Below, one piece after another: positions 47,506 through 56,496 of a stretch of DNA of 64,000 nt (positions within the stretch are counted from its first letter, which is position 1; every line of letters starts with the position of its first letter). This DNA comes from Methanospirillum hungatei JF-1 (GTDB lineage Archaea; Halobacteriota; Methanomicrobia; Methanomicrobiales; Methanospirillaceae). The notes below the pieces were generated by a model that was not told the origin of the DNA, did no database searches, and saw only the letters and a program-made list of their open reading frames with translations. The position numbers and the translations under genes are program-made. The DNA lies in NCBI RefSeq assembly GCF_000013445.1, contig NC_007796.1, forward strand, positions 310,001 through 374,000. The letters are read 5' to 3'.

Positions 47506-49095
47506 ATGATTACAAAATCCATTCTCTACAATATTTTTATTTTTATCAGTCTCCTTATCGTTCTTGCCGTCCCTGTATCCTCTGAATCCTTAAACACGGA
47601 TCTTGTTTGGAAAAATAACGATTTCATAGATAATATCGGTAACAGATCTCCCTATCCTGAATCCGGAACTTTTTACCCGCCACAGTTTACTGGTGGAAGA
47701 GGGGTCCCGGAACCTGAACCTATACGCCTTCCTTTCGAGAGCTGGCAGTTACCGGCCGTGTCCATAGGAGTGAGTCTGATTATTCTGATCATCATGCTCA
47801 TTGCCGGATTCTCAATCGGGGGACAATATCACTACTCATCTTCCAAAAGGGCGGGAATCATGATGATAATCTGTCATATCATCAGCGCCAGTCTCATTGG
47901 TGCTTTTATTTTTATATTATATGGGCTGGGGTCGTTTGAAGGTGGAATTGATCCGTTTATACATACCATGTATGCAACGTTTGGCATCCTGTTTTATCTT
48001 GCTCTCTCATCGATAATTCAGGCAGTATCGCTGTTCAGAACCCGTCCCCTTGTTCCCCTGCACCAGGCACACATCCTCTTCTCCGTTATAGCAATAATTC
48101 TCCTTCTCTCAGTCCGCATACCCGTAAACTTCGCACTACAAGTAAATATTGTGACCGCTCTGACGATTATTACTCCTGGTGCTGCCTTCTCGCTTATTAC
48201 CACCCATTTCATTCATAAAAAAGAAGGAACCGGTCTTGGAACCAGTCATGATAAAACCATCACCCGTTCTCTCCCCCTGGTATCTGCTGAGCTCCCCCCC
48301 TCATTTCCTGAAAGATTAACCTCGAAATATCATGACATTTCTGTTATTGGAAGCGGGGGGATGGCGATTGTATATCGTGCGATAAGAAATGCTGACGGGA
48401 AGACTGTTGCGCTTAAAATTCCATTCTCTGCTGATGAAACAAGTGGAAAGACCTTTTTGAATGAGATGTCAGTCTGGCGGGATCTTACGCATCCTCACAT
48501 AGCACAAATTACTGATCAGAACATATTCCCGGTTCCCTATGTTGAGCTGGAGTACATCCCAAGATCCCTGAAAGATATTACGCTTCCCGTATCTCCTGGC
48601 AGGGCTCTTACTATCATCCGGCAGATAGCCTCTGCTCTTGCGTATGCTCATGAGAATGGAGTTATTCACCGTGATATTAAACCGGGAAATGTCCTGATCG
48701 CGGATGACGGAACGGTAAAACTTACCGACTGGGGTCTTTCCCGGTTGATTGAACGGGTTGATGATACGAGAAATACCAGTTTCTCATTGTTTTATGCAAG
48801 TCCTGAACAGTTATCCCCGGAAAAATATGGAAATGGTGATCAAAGAACGGATATCTATCAGCTGGGGATACTTTTGTATGAACTGATCTGTGGGACGCCA
48901 CCGTATGGGAGTTCGAATATTGGAGAGTTATTTACCAGAATTCAGAAGAATGAATATATCCTCCCTTCAGAAGTGAATCCTGCATTAAAATTCTGCGATG
49001 AAATTGTTTCCAGGTCATTGCAGGCTGATCCTAACCTGCGATATCAGAATGTAAAAGAGTTTATTGCAATGATAAATCTCATCTCGGAATCGTAA
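47506..49095 (+). CDS. Membrane Ser/Thr protein kinase (Hanks type)
   Basis: 529 residues. The N-terminal half has a signal-like helix and about six further membrane helices; the C-terminal half (about 275-525) is a eukaryotic-type kinase: glycine loop IGSGGMAIVYRAI, ATP lysine in VALKIP, catalytic loop VIHRDIKPGNVL, magnesium loop LTDWGLSRL (DWG instead of DFG) and YASPEQL for the APE motif. It is paired with the FHA/winged-helix gene upstream. Key residues for activity are present. Confidence 0.93.
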   Translation: MITKSILYNIFIFISLLIVLAVPVSSESLNTDLVWKNNDFIDNIGNRSPYPESGTFYPPQFTGGRGVPEPEPIRLPFESWQLPAVSIGVSLIILIIMLIAGFSIGGQYHYSSSKRAGIMMIICHIISASLIGAFIFILYGLGSFEGGIDPFIHTMYATFGILFYLALSSIIQAVSLFRTRPLVPLHQAHILFSVIAIILLLSVRIPVNFALQVNIVTALTIITPGAAFSLITTHFIHKKEGTGLGTSHDKTITRSLPLVSAELPPSFPERLTSKYHDISVIGSGGMAIVYRAIRNADGKTVALKIPFSADETSGKTFLNEMSVWRDLTHPHIAQITDQNIFPVPYVELEYIPRSLKDITLPVSPGRALTIIRQIASALAYAHENGVIHRDIKPGNVLIADDGTVKLTDWGLSRLIERVDDTRNTSFSLFYASPEQLSPEKYGNGDQRTDIYQLGILLYELICGTPPYGSSNIGELFTRIQKNEYILPSEVNPALKFCDEIVSRSLQADPNLRYQNVKEFIAMINLISES

Positions 49096-49102
49096 GAAAA
49101 AA

Positions 49103-49651
49103 TTATGCTGGCATCTCCTGCATTTCAAACGCTTCCCCGACCCCTGCTTTCAGGCTGCTTGCAGATACTGCATAGGTTTTACCGGTATAGAGTATCCCGT
49201 CCAGCATCCCGCTTTTTGTATATGTCCCTCCTTTGAGTCGTTCACAGGTGGGATCACCAGAGCAGGAAGTAACATCCACCTTGGGATTGCTGAATGTTAT
49301 CGTAAGGATAAGTTGATCACGTCCGGTTTTTCCCCCGGCGGTTTTTGAAGAGAAGATCATGCATTCGTTATCATTGCATGGATTCCATCTGATCTCATTC
49401 CGATCTCTGATAAATTCAATATTCTGTTCCTGTCTGACCATACCGTTTTTTGAAGACTCTCCTTCTTTCATCAGGGACACGCGGAGTATATCATCGTCTC
49501 CCAAATCTGTCAGATGAAATGTAATGACGGAATTATCTGCGTCATGAGTATCTGCCGTTACCGTCCCACAGAGAAAAACGATACTGAGCAGGAACATTCC
49601 CAGGAGAAGAATTCTTTGATAGAATCCCCTTTCAATATTGGTGAAAATCAT
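49103..49651 (-). CDS. Secreted protein of unknown function
   Basis: 182 residues with an N-terminal signal (RILLLGMFLLSIVFLCGTV, cleavage near TAD) and a soluble part with two cysteine pairs (NPCNDNECMIF and SCSGDPTCERL) likely to form disulphides. No family recognised. It stands alone on the - strand between the kinase and the exporter operon. Confidence 0.7.
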   Translation of the reverse strand: MIFTNIERGFYQRILLLGMFLLSIVFLCGTVTADTHDADNSVITFHLTDLGDDDILRVSLMKEGESSKNGMVRQEQNIEFIRDRNEIRWNPCNDNECMIFSSKTAGGKTGRDQLILTITFSNPKVDVTSCSGDPTCERLKGGTYTKSGMLDGILYTGKTYAVSASSLKAGVGEAFEMQEMPA

Positions 49652-49826
49652 AGATGGTTTCCTGTATTTATAATGATTTGATCATTGGTACTGATAATGA
49701 ATGATGAACCAGATGGTTGGATATTGTACTTGCTGGTTTCGTGATATTTATCTCTATTCTTATCCGATACGTGGTGACTGAACATCAGATCTTCGGCATT
49801 CGATGGTCTGAATCAGGAGATTGAGT

Positions 49827-50288
49827 ATGAAAAAAGCATCGAATATCATCGTTTCTTTGATTATCACACTGGTTCTGAGTGTGATGATCTGCAGTGTTTT
49901 TGCAGAGGATACACATGCAGCACCTCCAAATGGACATCCGAATGGTGGCTTTGACAAAATGGTTCAGAACCTGAGTGAACAGGGTTTTGATGTATCAAAG
50001 ATCCAGGCTGCCATTGACAGTGGTGATAATGATACTGCCAGAAAACTCCTCGATGAGTTCTATGCTGCACACCCGGAAGCGAAACCCAAGCGACCGGAGA
50101 TGAGTGCAGAGCAACTTGCAAAGATCATCCAGGAACTGAAGGAAAAAGGAAAGGATGTAACAGCAATTGAAACTGCTCTTGCAGGTGGAAATACAACCGC
50201 TGCTCAGAGTCTCCTTGACGAGTTCTGGAAGAATAACCCTGGTGAACGCCCGGCCCCTCCGAACCAAAGTGAGAAGCCACCACAGTAG
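49827..50288 (+). CDS. Secreted two-repeat protein
   Basis: 153 residues. A signal peptide (IIVSLIITLVLSVMICSVFA) leads to two copies of a 45-residue helical unit: FDKMVQNLSEQGFDVSKIQA with LLDEFYAAHPEAKPKRP, and LAKIIQELKEKGKDVTAIET with LLDEFWKNNPGERPAPP. AGGAG lies seven bases before the chosen ATG at 49827; a TTG two codons earlier is possible. It ends with TAG. The following genes encode a CARDB-like surface protein and a MacB-type transporter, so it may be a partner or substrate of that system. Confidence 0.8.
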   Translation: MKKASNIIVSLIITLVLSVMICSVFAEDTHAAPPNGHPNGGFDKMVQNLSEQGFDVSKIQAAIDSGDNDTARKLLDEFYAAHPEAKPKRPEMSAEQLAKIIQELKEKGKDVTAIETALAGGNTTAAQSLLDEFWKNNPGERPAPPNQSEKPPQ

Positions 50289-50492
50289 GAATGGCGTTCT
50301 CATCCGGACCATATTTCATTTTTGGAAATAATTATGACAGCATGGTTTGACCCACGCATCACGTACAAATCAGATACCATTTGAACACTATTTTACAAAT
50401 ATAATTCACATGATTTCGATAACTCCTTTCGTCATGCGAACCAGAAATAATGAGAGAAAATATTTCAGGCATCACATTCCCTGAGGTCTTTT

Positions 50493-51872
50493 ATGAATGA
50501 GCTACATATTATACCGGTTGTTCAAAATAAAAAAAGTTATAAATGGATTTCAAATCTTTCTGTAATCGCGATTCTGCTGATTATGCTCGCCGGTGTCATG
50601 ACATGTTCTCAGCCGGTGCTTGGAGCTGCGACCAATGAGACTATTGATGCTGCCGGACGAATTACCGTAACTGACGTTGTTATAGAACCATCTGTGTTAA
50701 TGACCGGTGATGTGGGGCTTATTACGTTTACCGTGGAAAATACCGGCACTTCGAATGTTGCTATTACTGATGCCCAGCTTATCTCAAAGGAGATTGTGGT
50801 CCTGAATAGCGATGTCTATAAAAGCAGCAGGACAATCGGTGCCGGAACAAGGACAAAATTTACCTTTACCATTCTTGCCAACCAGCCTGAGAATATCTAC
50901 TATCCGGCATTTTACATCAATTATAAGGATGCGGGAAGCCTTCGATATAATGTTCCCATCCGGGTAGAAGAGCCCCAGATTGCGGTATCAGTATCAGGTA
51001 TCCCCCAGGTATTTACGAGTGGCGTAACCACACGACTCACGCTCCTGCTTGGGAATGCGAAAAGTGTAAACATGACCGGGATTACCATTATCCCATCCGG
51101 AGATGGTATCCAGTCCAACCGGAGTTCAGCATTCATCGGAGATCTGCCTCCTCATTCTGAAAAAGCAATCCCCTTTGAGATAACTCCCTCAAAAGAGACT
51201 GACCTCACCTTTAACATCAGTTATACCTGTGGAATGAATGCCCATGAAACATCGTATACCATTGCTATTCCTCTAGGCACCGATAAACTTGCAGCTGATC
51301 CCATCATAAACAATATTGAGGTGACATCTGGGTCTGGCGGGAATACGATCACCGGAGATGTATCAAATGCCGGTCTTTCGGATGCATATGGTGTTATTGT
51401 TGCGTTAGAGAGTGCTGCCGATGAATCCGGAAACCCGAATCAGAAGTATGTTATCGGGACTATCACATCCGGGGACTTTGCAAGTTTTGAGATCACCGTT
51501 CCTCAAAACCTGAAATCTGTTCCTCTCGTCATTTTATACAAGGATTCATCAGGAAATCAGTTCTCGAAGAACATCTCGATTGATACAAACCAGGTCAATG
51601 GCGGATTTGGTTCTGCAATGAACGGGGCTTCTGGCGGGTTTTCAGGGGGTGGCAATCCACCATCAGGAGCTCCATCCGGGCAGGCAGGAGGGTCTGGTCC
51701 GTCTGGCAGGTCAAACCCCATGAATCCGTTGTCTGGGATGGGATCAGGACTGAATAGTCTACCGGTCATGGAAATTTTATACGGAATTGGCATTCTGCTG
51801 GTTATTGTAATCATCTGGAAGATATGGAAACGAATGACCAATGGACGGAAAATTAAGATCAGTTTCAAATGA
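50493..51872 (+). CDS. Membrane-anchored surface protein, CARDB/S-layer-like
   Basis: 459 residues with a signal helix near the N terminus (LSVIAILLIMLAGVMT), several beta-sandwich stretches of the kind found in archaeal S-layer-like COG1361/CARDB proteins (VGLITFTVENTGTSNVAITD, GGNTITGDVSNAGLSDAYG), a Gly/Ser/Pro-rich low-complexity region (about 375-425), and a final membrane helix with a basic tail. Its last bases overlap the ABC ATPase gene (ATGA), so it is probably the extracytoplasmic partner of the transporter, like MacA-type adaptors in bacteria though unrelated in sequence (inference). Confidence 0.82.
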   Translation: MNELHIIPVVQNKKSYKWISNLSVIAILLIMLAGVMTCSQPVLGAATNETIDAAGRITVTDVVIEPSVLMTGDVGLITFTVENTGTSNVAITDAQLISKEIVVLNSDVYKSSRTIGAGTRTKFTFTILANQPENIYYPAFYINYKDAGSLRYNVPIRVEEPQIAVSVSGIPQVFTSGVTTRLTLLLGNAKSVNMTGITIIPSGDGIQSNRSSAFIGDLPPHSEKAIPFEITPSKETDLTFNISYTCGMNAHETSYTIAIPLGTDKLAADPIINNIEVTSGSGGNTITGDVSNAGLSDAYGVIVALESAADESGNPNQKYVIGTITSGDFASFEITVPQNLKSVPLVILYKDSSGNQFSKNISIDTNQVNGGFGSAMNGASGGFSGGGNPPSGAPSGQAGGSGPSGRSNPMNPLSGMGSGLNSLPVMEILYGIGILLVIVIIWKIWKRMTNGRKIKISFK

Positions 51873-52567
51873 CCGGTGACGATATGGCAGATGAAGTAGT
51901 TCGTCTTGAGCATATCACCAAGATATATCCCCTTCTTTCGGGAGATGTCATGGCTCTTGATGACCTCTCCCTCTCTATTGAAAAAGGGGAATTTGTTGCA
52001 ATCATCGGCCCGTCTGGATCAGGAAAATCCACGCTCCTCAATCAGTTGGGTTGTCTGGATGTTCCGACCTCCGGAGATCTGAAGATTGGTGGAAAGAGTA
52101 TCACTCAGATGAATGATTATGAGCTCACCCGTCTCCGTCTCATGACAATAGGATTTATCTTTCAAAAATTCAATCTGCTCCCTCTCCTTTCTGCGTATGA
52201 GAATGTGGAATATCCATATACACTGAAGTACCGGAAAAAGGACACCAGCGGCCGGGTTTCAAAACTTCTTTCCATGGTCGGGATCAATGAGGAGCTAGCC
52301 AAACATAAACCCAGTGAATTATCCGGAGGGCAACAGCAACGGGTAGCAATAGCCCGTGCCCTCGTTAATAATCCAAAAATTCTCCTGTGTGATGAACCAA
52401 CCGGCAACCTGGACTCAAAAACCGGTGTTCTTGTTATGAAGATCCTGAAAAAGCTGAATGAAAAGGGGAAAACCCTCATTATTGTCACTCACGATCCAAC
52501 TATTGCAGAACAGGCTGACCGGATAATTACAATACGGGACGGAAAAATCGTCCGGGATGGTTCGTAA
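51869..52567 (+). CDS. MacB/LolD-type ABC transporter ATPase
   Basis: 232 residues: Walker [19 protein letters not shown], signature [19 protein letters not shown], Walker [13 protein letters not shown] and H-loop [15 protein letters not shown]. The [10 protein letters not shown] form is typical of the MacB/FtsE/LolD branch. Starts at the ATG overlapping the upstream stop; a second ATG at 51884 is also possible. Works with the permease directly downstream. Confidence 0.93.
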   Translation: MTGDDMADEVVRLEHITKIYPLLSGDVMALDDLSLSIEKGEFVAIIGPSGSGKSTLLNQLGCLDVPTSGDLKIGGKSITQMNDYELTRLRLMTIGFIFQKFNLLPLLSAYENVEYPYTLKYRKKDTSGRVSKLLSMVGINEELAKHKPSELSGGQQQRVAIARALVNNPKILLCDEPTGNLDSKTGVLVMKILKKLNEKGKTLIIVTHDPTIAEQADRIITIRDGKIVRDGS

Positions 52568-53748
52568 TGAAAGATATTATCTTTGCTATGGCTGTCCGGA
52601 ATGTCAGAATTAATCTCCTCCGGTCAATTCTTGCTGCCATCGGGATTACCATCGGTATCATCTCTATTGCTTGTATGGGCATGCTCGGATCAAATATGAC
52701 CGCTTCTGTAACCGAGTCTCTCTCTGCTATGGCTGATAAACTGATTGTAAGTCCATATTCAGGAAAGGGAGGTGGGGGCGGCCCTCCGGGCATGTCTTCC
52801 GGAAGTGACAATCTGACAAAAAGTCAGTATAAAAATATCTACAAGATTGCGAGCAAATACGGGTATGTATATGGGGTTCATTCCATCCGTGCGAAGGTGA
52901 AAAAAGGGAAAGATGAATGGAACACACAGGTCTATGGCCTTGAAGTCAGTGACATGAAGACCATCCTCAATAATCTTACATCCGGAGGTTACCCGAGCAG
53001 TGATAATTCCGTTCTCATAGGGTCATCATTTGCTGAAGATAATGATTTCAAAGTGGGAAGCAGGTTCACCGTGGGAGGTTCAGGAGTGAAGGTGTCAGGC
53101 ATCATCGAACCGCGGGGTATGTCCATGGATCTGAGCACTGATAATGCGGTTATTTTGACGAAGAATATGTACGAATCTGCTTTTGGAGCAAAGGATGAGT
53201 ACAACCAGGTCAATATCGTATTGCATGATATAAATGATGCCGATGCCGTATCCAATGATATTGACTCACAGATGAACCGGAGAGAAGAGACGGTGCGGGT
53301 TCAGGACAGCAGCCGGATGGTCTCCATGATCTCTTCCTCTGTCTCCACGATTACTAGTTTTGCTACACTTATCGCCAGTATATCCCTGCTTGTGGCCGCA
53401 GTCTCTATTTTTAACATTATGATGATGTCTGTTACCGAACGGATACGGGAAATTGGTGTTCTCCGGAGTATCGGAACACAAAAGAAAGAGATTCTCAGGA
53501 TGTTTGTCTATGAAGCTGCATTAATAGGGATTCTTGGTGCAACTCTCGGGATGATTCTCAGTCTTATCATGGGGTATTTTTTTATCCATATCATGATTGG
53601 AAATACGAAATATTTCTTCACTTATGATAGTCTGATCCATCTTCCATATGCTATGGCTGTCGGTCTTATCATCTGTATTCTGTCCGGTTTATACCCTGCC
53701 TGGAGGGGAGCCCAGATGGACCCGATAGAAGCTCTCCGGGCAGAATAA
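52567..53748 (+). CDS. MacB/FtsX-type ABC transporter permease
   Basis: 393 residues with the MacB layout: one N-terminal membrane helix (RSILAAIGITIGIISIACMG), a large external domain from about 50 to 265 with a glycine-rich loop (SGKGGGGGPPGM), then three helices at the C terminus (SISLLVAAVSIFNIMMMS, then ALIGILGATLGMILSLIMGY, then AMAVGLIICILSGLYPAW). Such transporters use mechanotransmission to push a substrate outward. The start overlaps the ATPase stop by one base (TAATG). Confidence 0.92.
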   Translation: MKDIIFAMAVRNVRINLLRSILAAIGITIGIISIACMGMLGSNMTASVTESLSAMADKLIVSPYSGKGGGGGPPGMSSGSDNLTKSQYKNIYKIASKYGYVYGVHSIRAKVKKGKDEWNTQVYGLEVSDMKTILNNLTSGGYPSSDNSVLIGSSFAEDNDFKVGSRFTVGGSGVKVSGIIEPRGMSMDLSTDNAVILTKNMYESAFGAKDEYNQVNIVLHDINDADAVSNDIDSQMNRREETVRVQDSSRMVSMISSSVSTITSFATLIASISLLVAAVSIFNIMMMSVTERIREIGVLRSIGTQKKEILRMFVYEAALIGILGATLGMILSLIMGYFFIHIMIGNTKYFFTYDSLIHLPYAMAVGLIICILSGLYPAWRGAQMDPIEALRAE

Positions 53749-54119
53749 CAAGAACACACAACCATCTGGTTGAATCTTCCAACCAGTCATATCCTCTATT
53801 TTTACATAATAATCCAATGACTTGTCATGTGTACCTGGTTTGAGGTACAGAAAGTAAATCCGGTATTTTCCAATGGAGTATTTCCCCGGTGAGATGTCTG
53901 AATCGCTATGATCTGTCTGACTATGTACCCTGCCACCAGGAATCATCCGATCACAAATGAGAAGAACCAATACTCCCCGTATCACATTGGCTCTCCCGTA
54001 CATCAGACATATGTCATATGAATGATTTTGTATTTCAATGGAAGTAATCCGGAAATAATTGGATAATACCTGATTTTTCTATAATTTCTTTACTTTTCAA
54101 GTATGAAATGGTCATCATT
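53749..54119. other. Intergenic region, no recognisable gene
   Basis: Downstream of the transporter operon. A 104-codon open frame on the - strand overlaps the permease end and has no ribosome site or family signature; I regard it as chance. No RNA or repeat is apparent. Confidence 0.4.
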
Positions 54120-54308
54120 ATGGAAAATTTACAATCGGAACAAGGCTAATTAAAAGAACATATTGGTCTTTTTGTTGATGATAATGAAAATAATTTTCAG
54201 ATCGCTGCCAAAATTGTTCATCAGGCAGGGTATCAGGTACTTCTGGCATCTGATGGAATGAGAGCAACTGATCATATTACGAAAGAGATGGCGAAGTTTA
54301 TTGTATAA
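54120..54308 (+). pseudogene. Truncated response-regulator receiver remnant
   Basis: An ATG at 54120 begins a frame broken by TAA at 54147; the same frame then reads IGLFVDDNENNFQIAAKIV and GYQVLLASDGMRATDHI, the first two beta-alpha units of a receiver domain, and ends at a TAA at 54306. The phospho-acceptor strand and the rest are missing. It could be a relic of the receiver of a histidine kinase/response regulator system, perhaps linked to the nearby broken kinase. Confidence 0.65.
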
Positions 54309-54378
54309 TATTCAATGGCTCTCTCTTTTTCATTCATGCTATCTAATACACTATGTAAATATCTATGGATATAACTTT

Positions 54379-55074
54379 ATGACAATATTTCAGAATTTAA
54401 TAGGTAAAACTAACCTCCTCACCCCTCTTCCGGATACTATTCAGATACTTCCCTTGAGTACTGAGTATTACAAAGCAGCTGCTCAACTCTATTCGGATGT
54501 TTTCATATCTGATGAGCCGACTACCTATCTTCATGCCCCTGATCCATCTGTATTCATCCGGTATGCGGAGATATATGTCAGATCTCTCATTCCGAAGAAC
54601 CTGAGTTTCATTGCCCTGGACAGCGTGACCGGTGATATCATCGGTTTTATCTTCTGTCTTGACCTGAAATCGGATATCTCGGATGAAGGGGAGGAGATGG
54701 TCCGGTTCCTCTCCCACTTTCATGAAACAGTCATTCTCATCGATGAACTTGAACACCGGTTTTTAGAAATTGAAGAACTTTCTCCCGGAGAAGCACTACA
54801 TATCTTCCAGATCGGGGTTGATAAACAATACCGGCGATTAAAAATTGGCTGTTCGCTTATACATACTGTGGTGGAGCATGGCAAGAACCTGGGGTTTTCA
54901 AAAGTCATTGCAGATTGTACCTCTTCTGCTTCCCTTCAGGTTTTTTCCTCCTGTGATTTTGAACTGGCTGGATGCATTGAGTATGATACCTGCTGCATCA
55001 ACGGGGAGCATTTTTTTACCGGTCTTGACGGGGGGATTTCATTGGTCGTAAAAAACCTGGTTCCTCTCCCCTGA
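54379..55074 (+). CDS. GNAT-type N-acetyltransferase
   Basis: About 231 residues. The C-terminal half has the acetyl-CoA site pattern IFQIGVDKQYRRLKIGCSLI followed by ADCTSSASLQVFSSCDFEL, typical of the GNAT fold, with the earlier FIALDSVTGDIIGFIFCLD strands. Substrate unknown. I use the ATG at 54379 (MTIFQNLIGKTNLL); the frame extends to a TTG at 54301, but that part overlaps the receiver remnant and is poor. Confidence 0.8.
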   Translation: MTIFQNLIGKTNLLTPLPDTIQILPLSTEYYKAAAQLYSDVFISDEPTTYLHAPDPSVFIRYAEIYVRSLIPKNLSFIALDSVTGDIIGFIFCLDLKSDISDEGEEMVRFLSHFHETVILIDELEHRFLEIEELSPGEALHIFQIGVDKQYRRLKIGCSLIHTVVEHGKNLGFSKVIADCTSSASLQVFSSCDFELAGCIEYDTCCINGEHFFTGLDGGISLVVKNLVPLP

Positions 55075-55126
55075 ATATGAATCGATACTTATGAGTAGCA
55101 TGTAGTTCTTATACTATCATGAGGGA

Positions 55127-56182
55127 ATGCCTATAAAAATTGATGACTTTTGTCAGGTTTTTATCATTAAATCAAAGGTAAGATCACTAATATTTTTCAT
55201 TTTATTAGGTGTCCTTTTAGAAATTATTGTTCATTATTATCTGAAGATCCCATATGCGTATACTCACCTGTTTTACCTGATTATTATTCTTGCAGCGATC
55301 TGGTTCAAACGATATGCAGTATATCTGGCATTTTTCTTTGGCATGCTTCATATCTTTGTTTTTTATTTGAATGAGGGTTTTCTCTCATTTGAACCAGTAT
55401 TGCGTGCGATTATGCTCTGTGTCATTGCATTTATTGCCGGCTCAGTGGTTGAATGTATGACTCATTTCAGAGATGAGCTGGCTTTTCAGAATCAGGAACT
55501 TGAAACGACGAAAGAAGCATTTCGAATGGCAAATAAGAAGTTAAACCTTCTTTCATCCATCACCCGGCATGATATTCTGAATCATCTGACCTCTCTTCTT
55601 GGATATATGGATATATCTTAAGATATGACTGATAATCCTGCCCATCGTGATCTTATCAAAAAAGAGCAGCAGATTGCTGATGCAATTCGGCGGCAACTGG
55701 AATTTACCCGTAATTATCAGGACATTGGTGTGAAAGAGCCAATCTGGCACAGCCTTCCTGAGCAGTTTGAAGAGATACAGAAGACTTTTTGTCATGAATC
55801 CATACATCTTTCCAGTTCGATGGGAATGATTCAGATCTATGCAGATCCATTGTTTCCCCTTATATGCCATAATCTAATCGACAATTCCATTCGTCATGGG
55901 GGGAAGTTTCAAAATATTCTCTTCTCTACCCGAACAGAAGGTGATAATCTGGTTATTGTGTACGAGGATGACGGTTGTGGAATTCCTGTCGGTGAAAAAG
56001 AGAAAATATTTGAACGCGGGTATGGTAAAAACACGGGGATGGGTCTCTTTTTGTCACGTGAGATACTTTCTATCACCGGTCTGTCAATGAAAGAGACTGG
56101 TGTATTCGGAACTGGATCGAGATTTGAAATTATTGTTCCTCCGGATTGTTACCGGTATTATCAGGAATCTTCTCCGGTTTGA
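55127..56182 (+). pseudogene. Membrane histidine kinase interrupted by a TAA
   Basis: Residues 1-164 (55127-55621) hold about four membrane helices and the H-box ITRHDILNHLTSLLGY with His148. A TAA at 55619 ends this part, but the same frame goes on (restart ATG at 55625) with ADAIRRQLEFTRNYQDIG, the N-box LIDNSIRHGG, DDGCGIP and GYGKNTGMGLFL of the ATP-binding domain to a TGA at 56180. It is thus one kinase of about 350 residues split by one stop codon. No ribosome site is seen before the second ATG, though restart four bases after the stop is possible. Confidence 0.8.
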
Positions 56183-56496
56183 GTTATTATTTGAAGCGTT
56201 CATCAGGTATTATTCACGAATTTAAATCGTCCCTTTTGCCAGACGATCCGAGTTGTAAGGTTTCCTCTGGGCATTTTTAATGGAGTGATCCCTGCAATAA
56301 CCATCGCCCCTCTTGCAGACCTGCTTCTTGGCAGACTGGAAGAGTTCTGTGCTCCATGATTTTATTAACCGGCGAACAGGGTGTGATGACAAGAACGCGG
56401 CAAACCTCTCTTTTTGAATGATATACCATAATTTCTATAAAGTTGCTAATCATATACAGAAGTATGTCATGGCATGTCATGGCACGGTGAACAGAC
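56183..56496. other. Intergenic region upstream of the Liv-type operon
   Basis: 314 bp without a recognisable gene. A TATA-like CTATAAAG about 60 bp before the next start is a candidate promoter element. Open frames on the - strand here have no supporting features. Confidence 0.4.

Noticed and set aside
53689-54003. 104-codon frame on the - strand after the MacB permease
   Set aside because: It overlaps the permease end, has no ribosome site or family motif.
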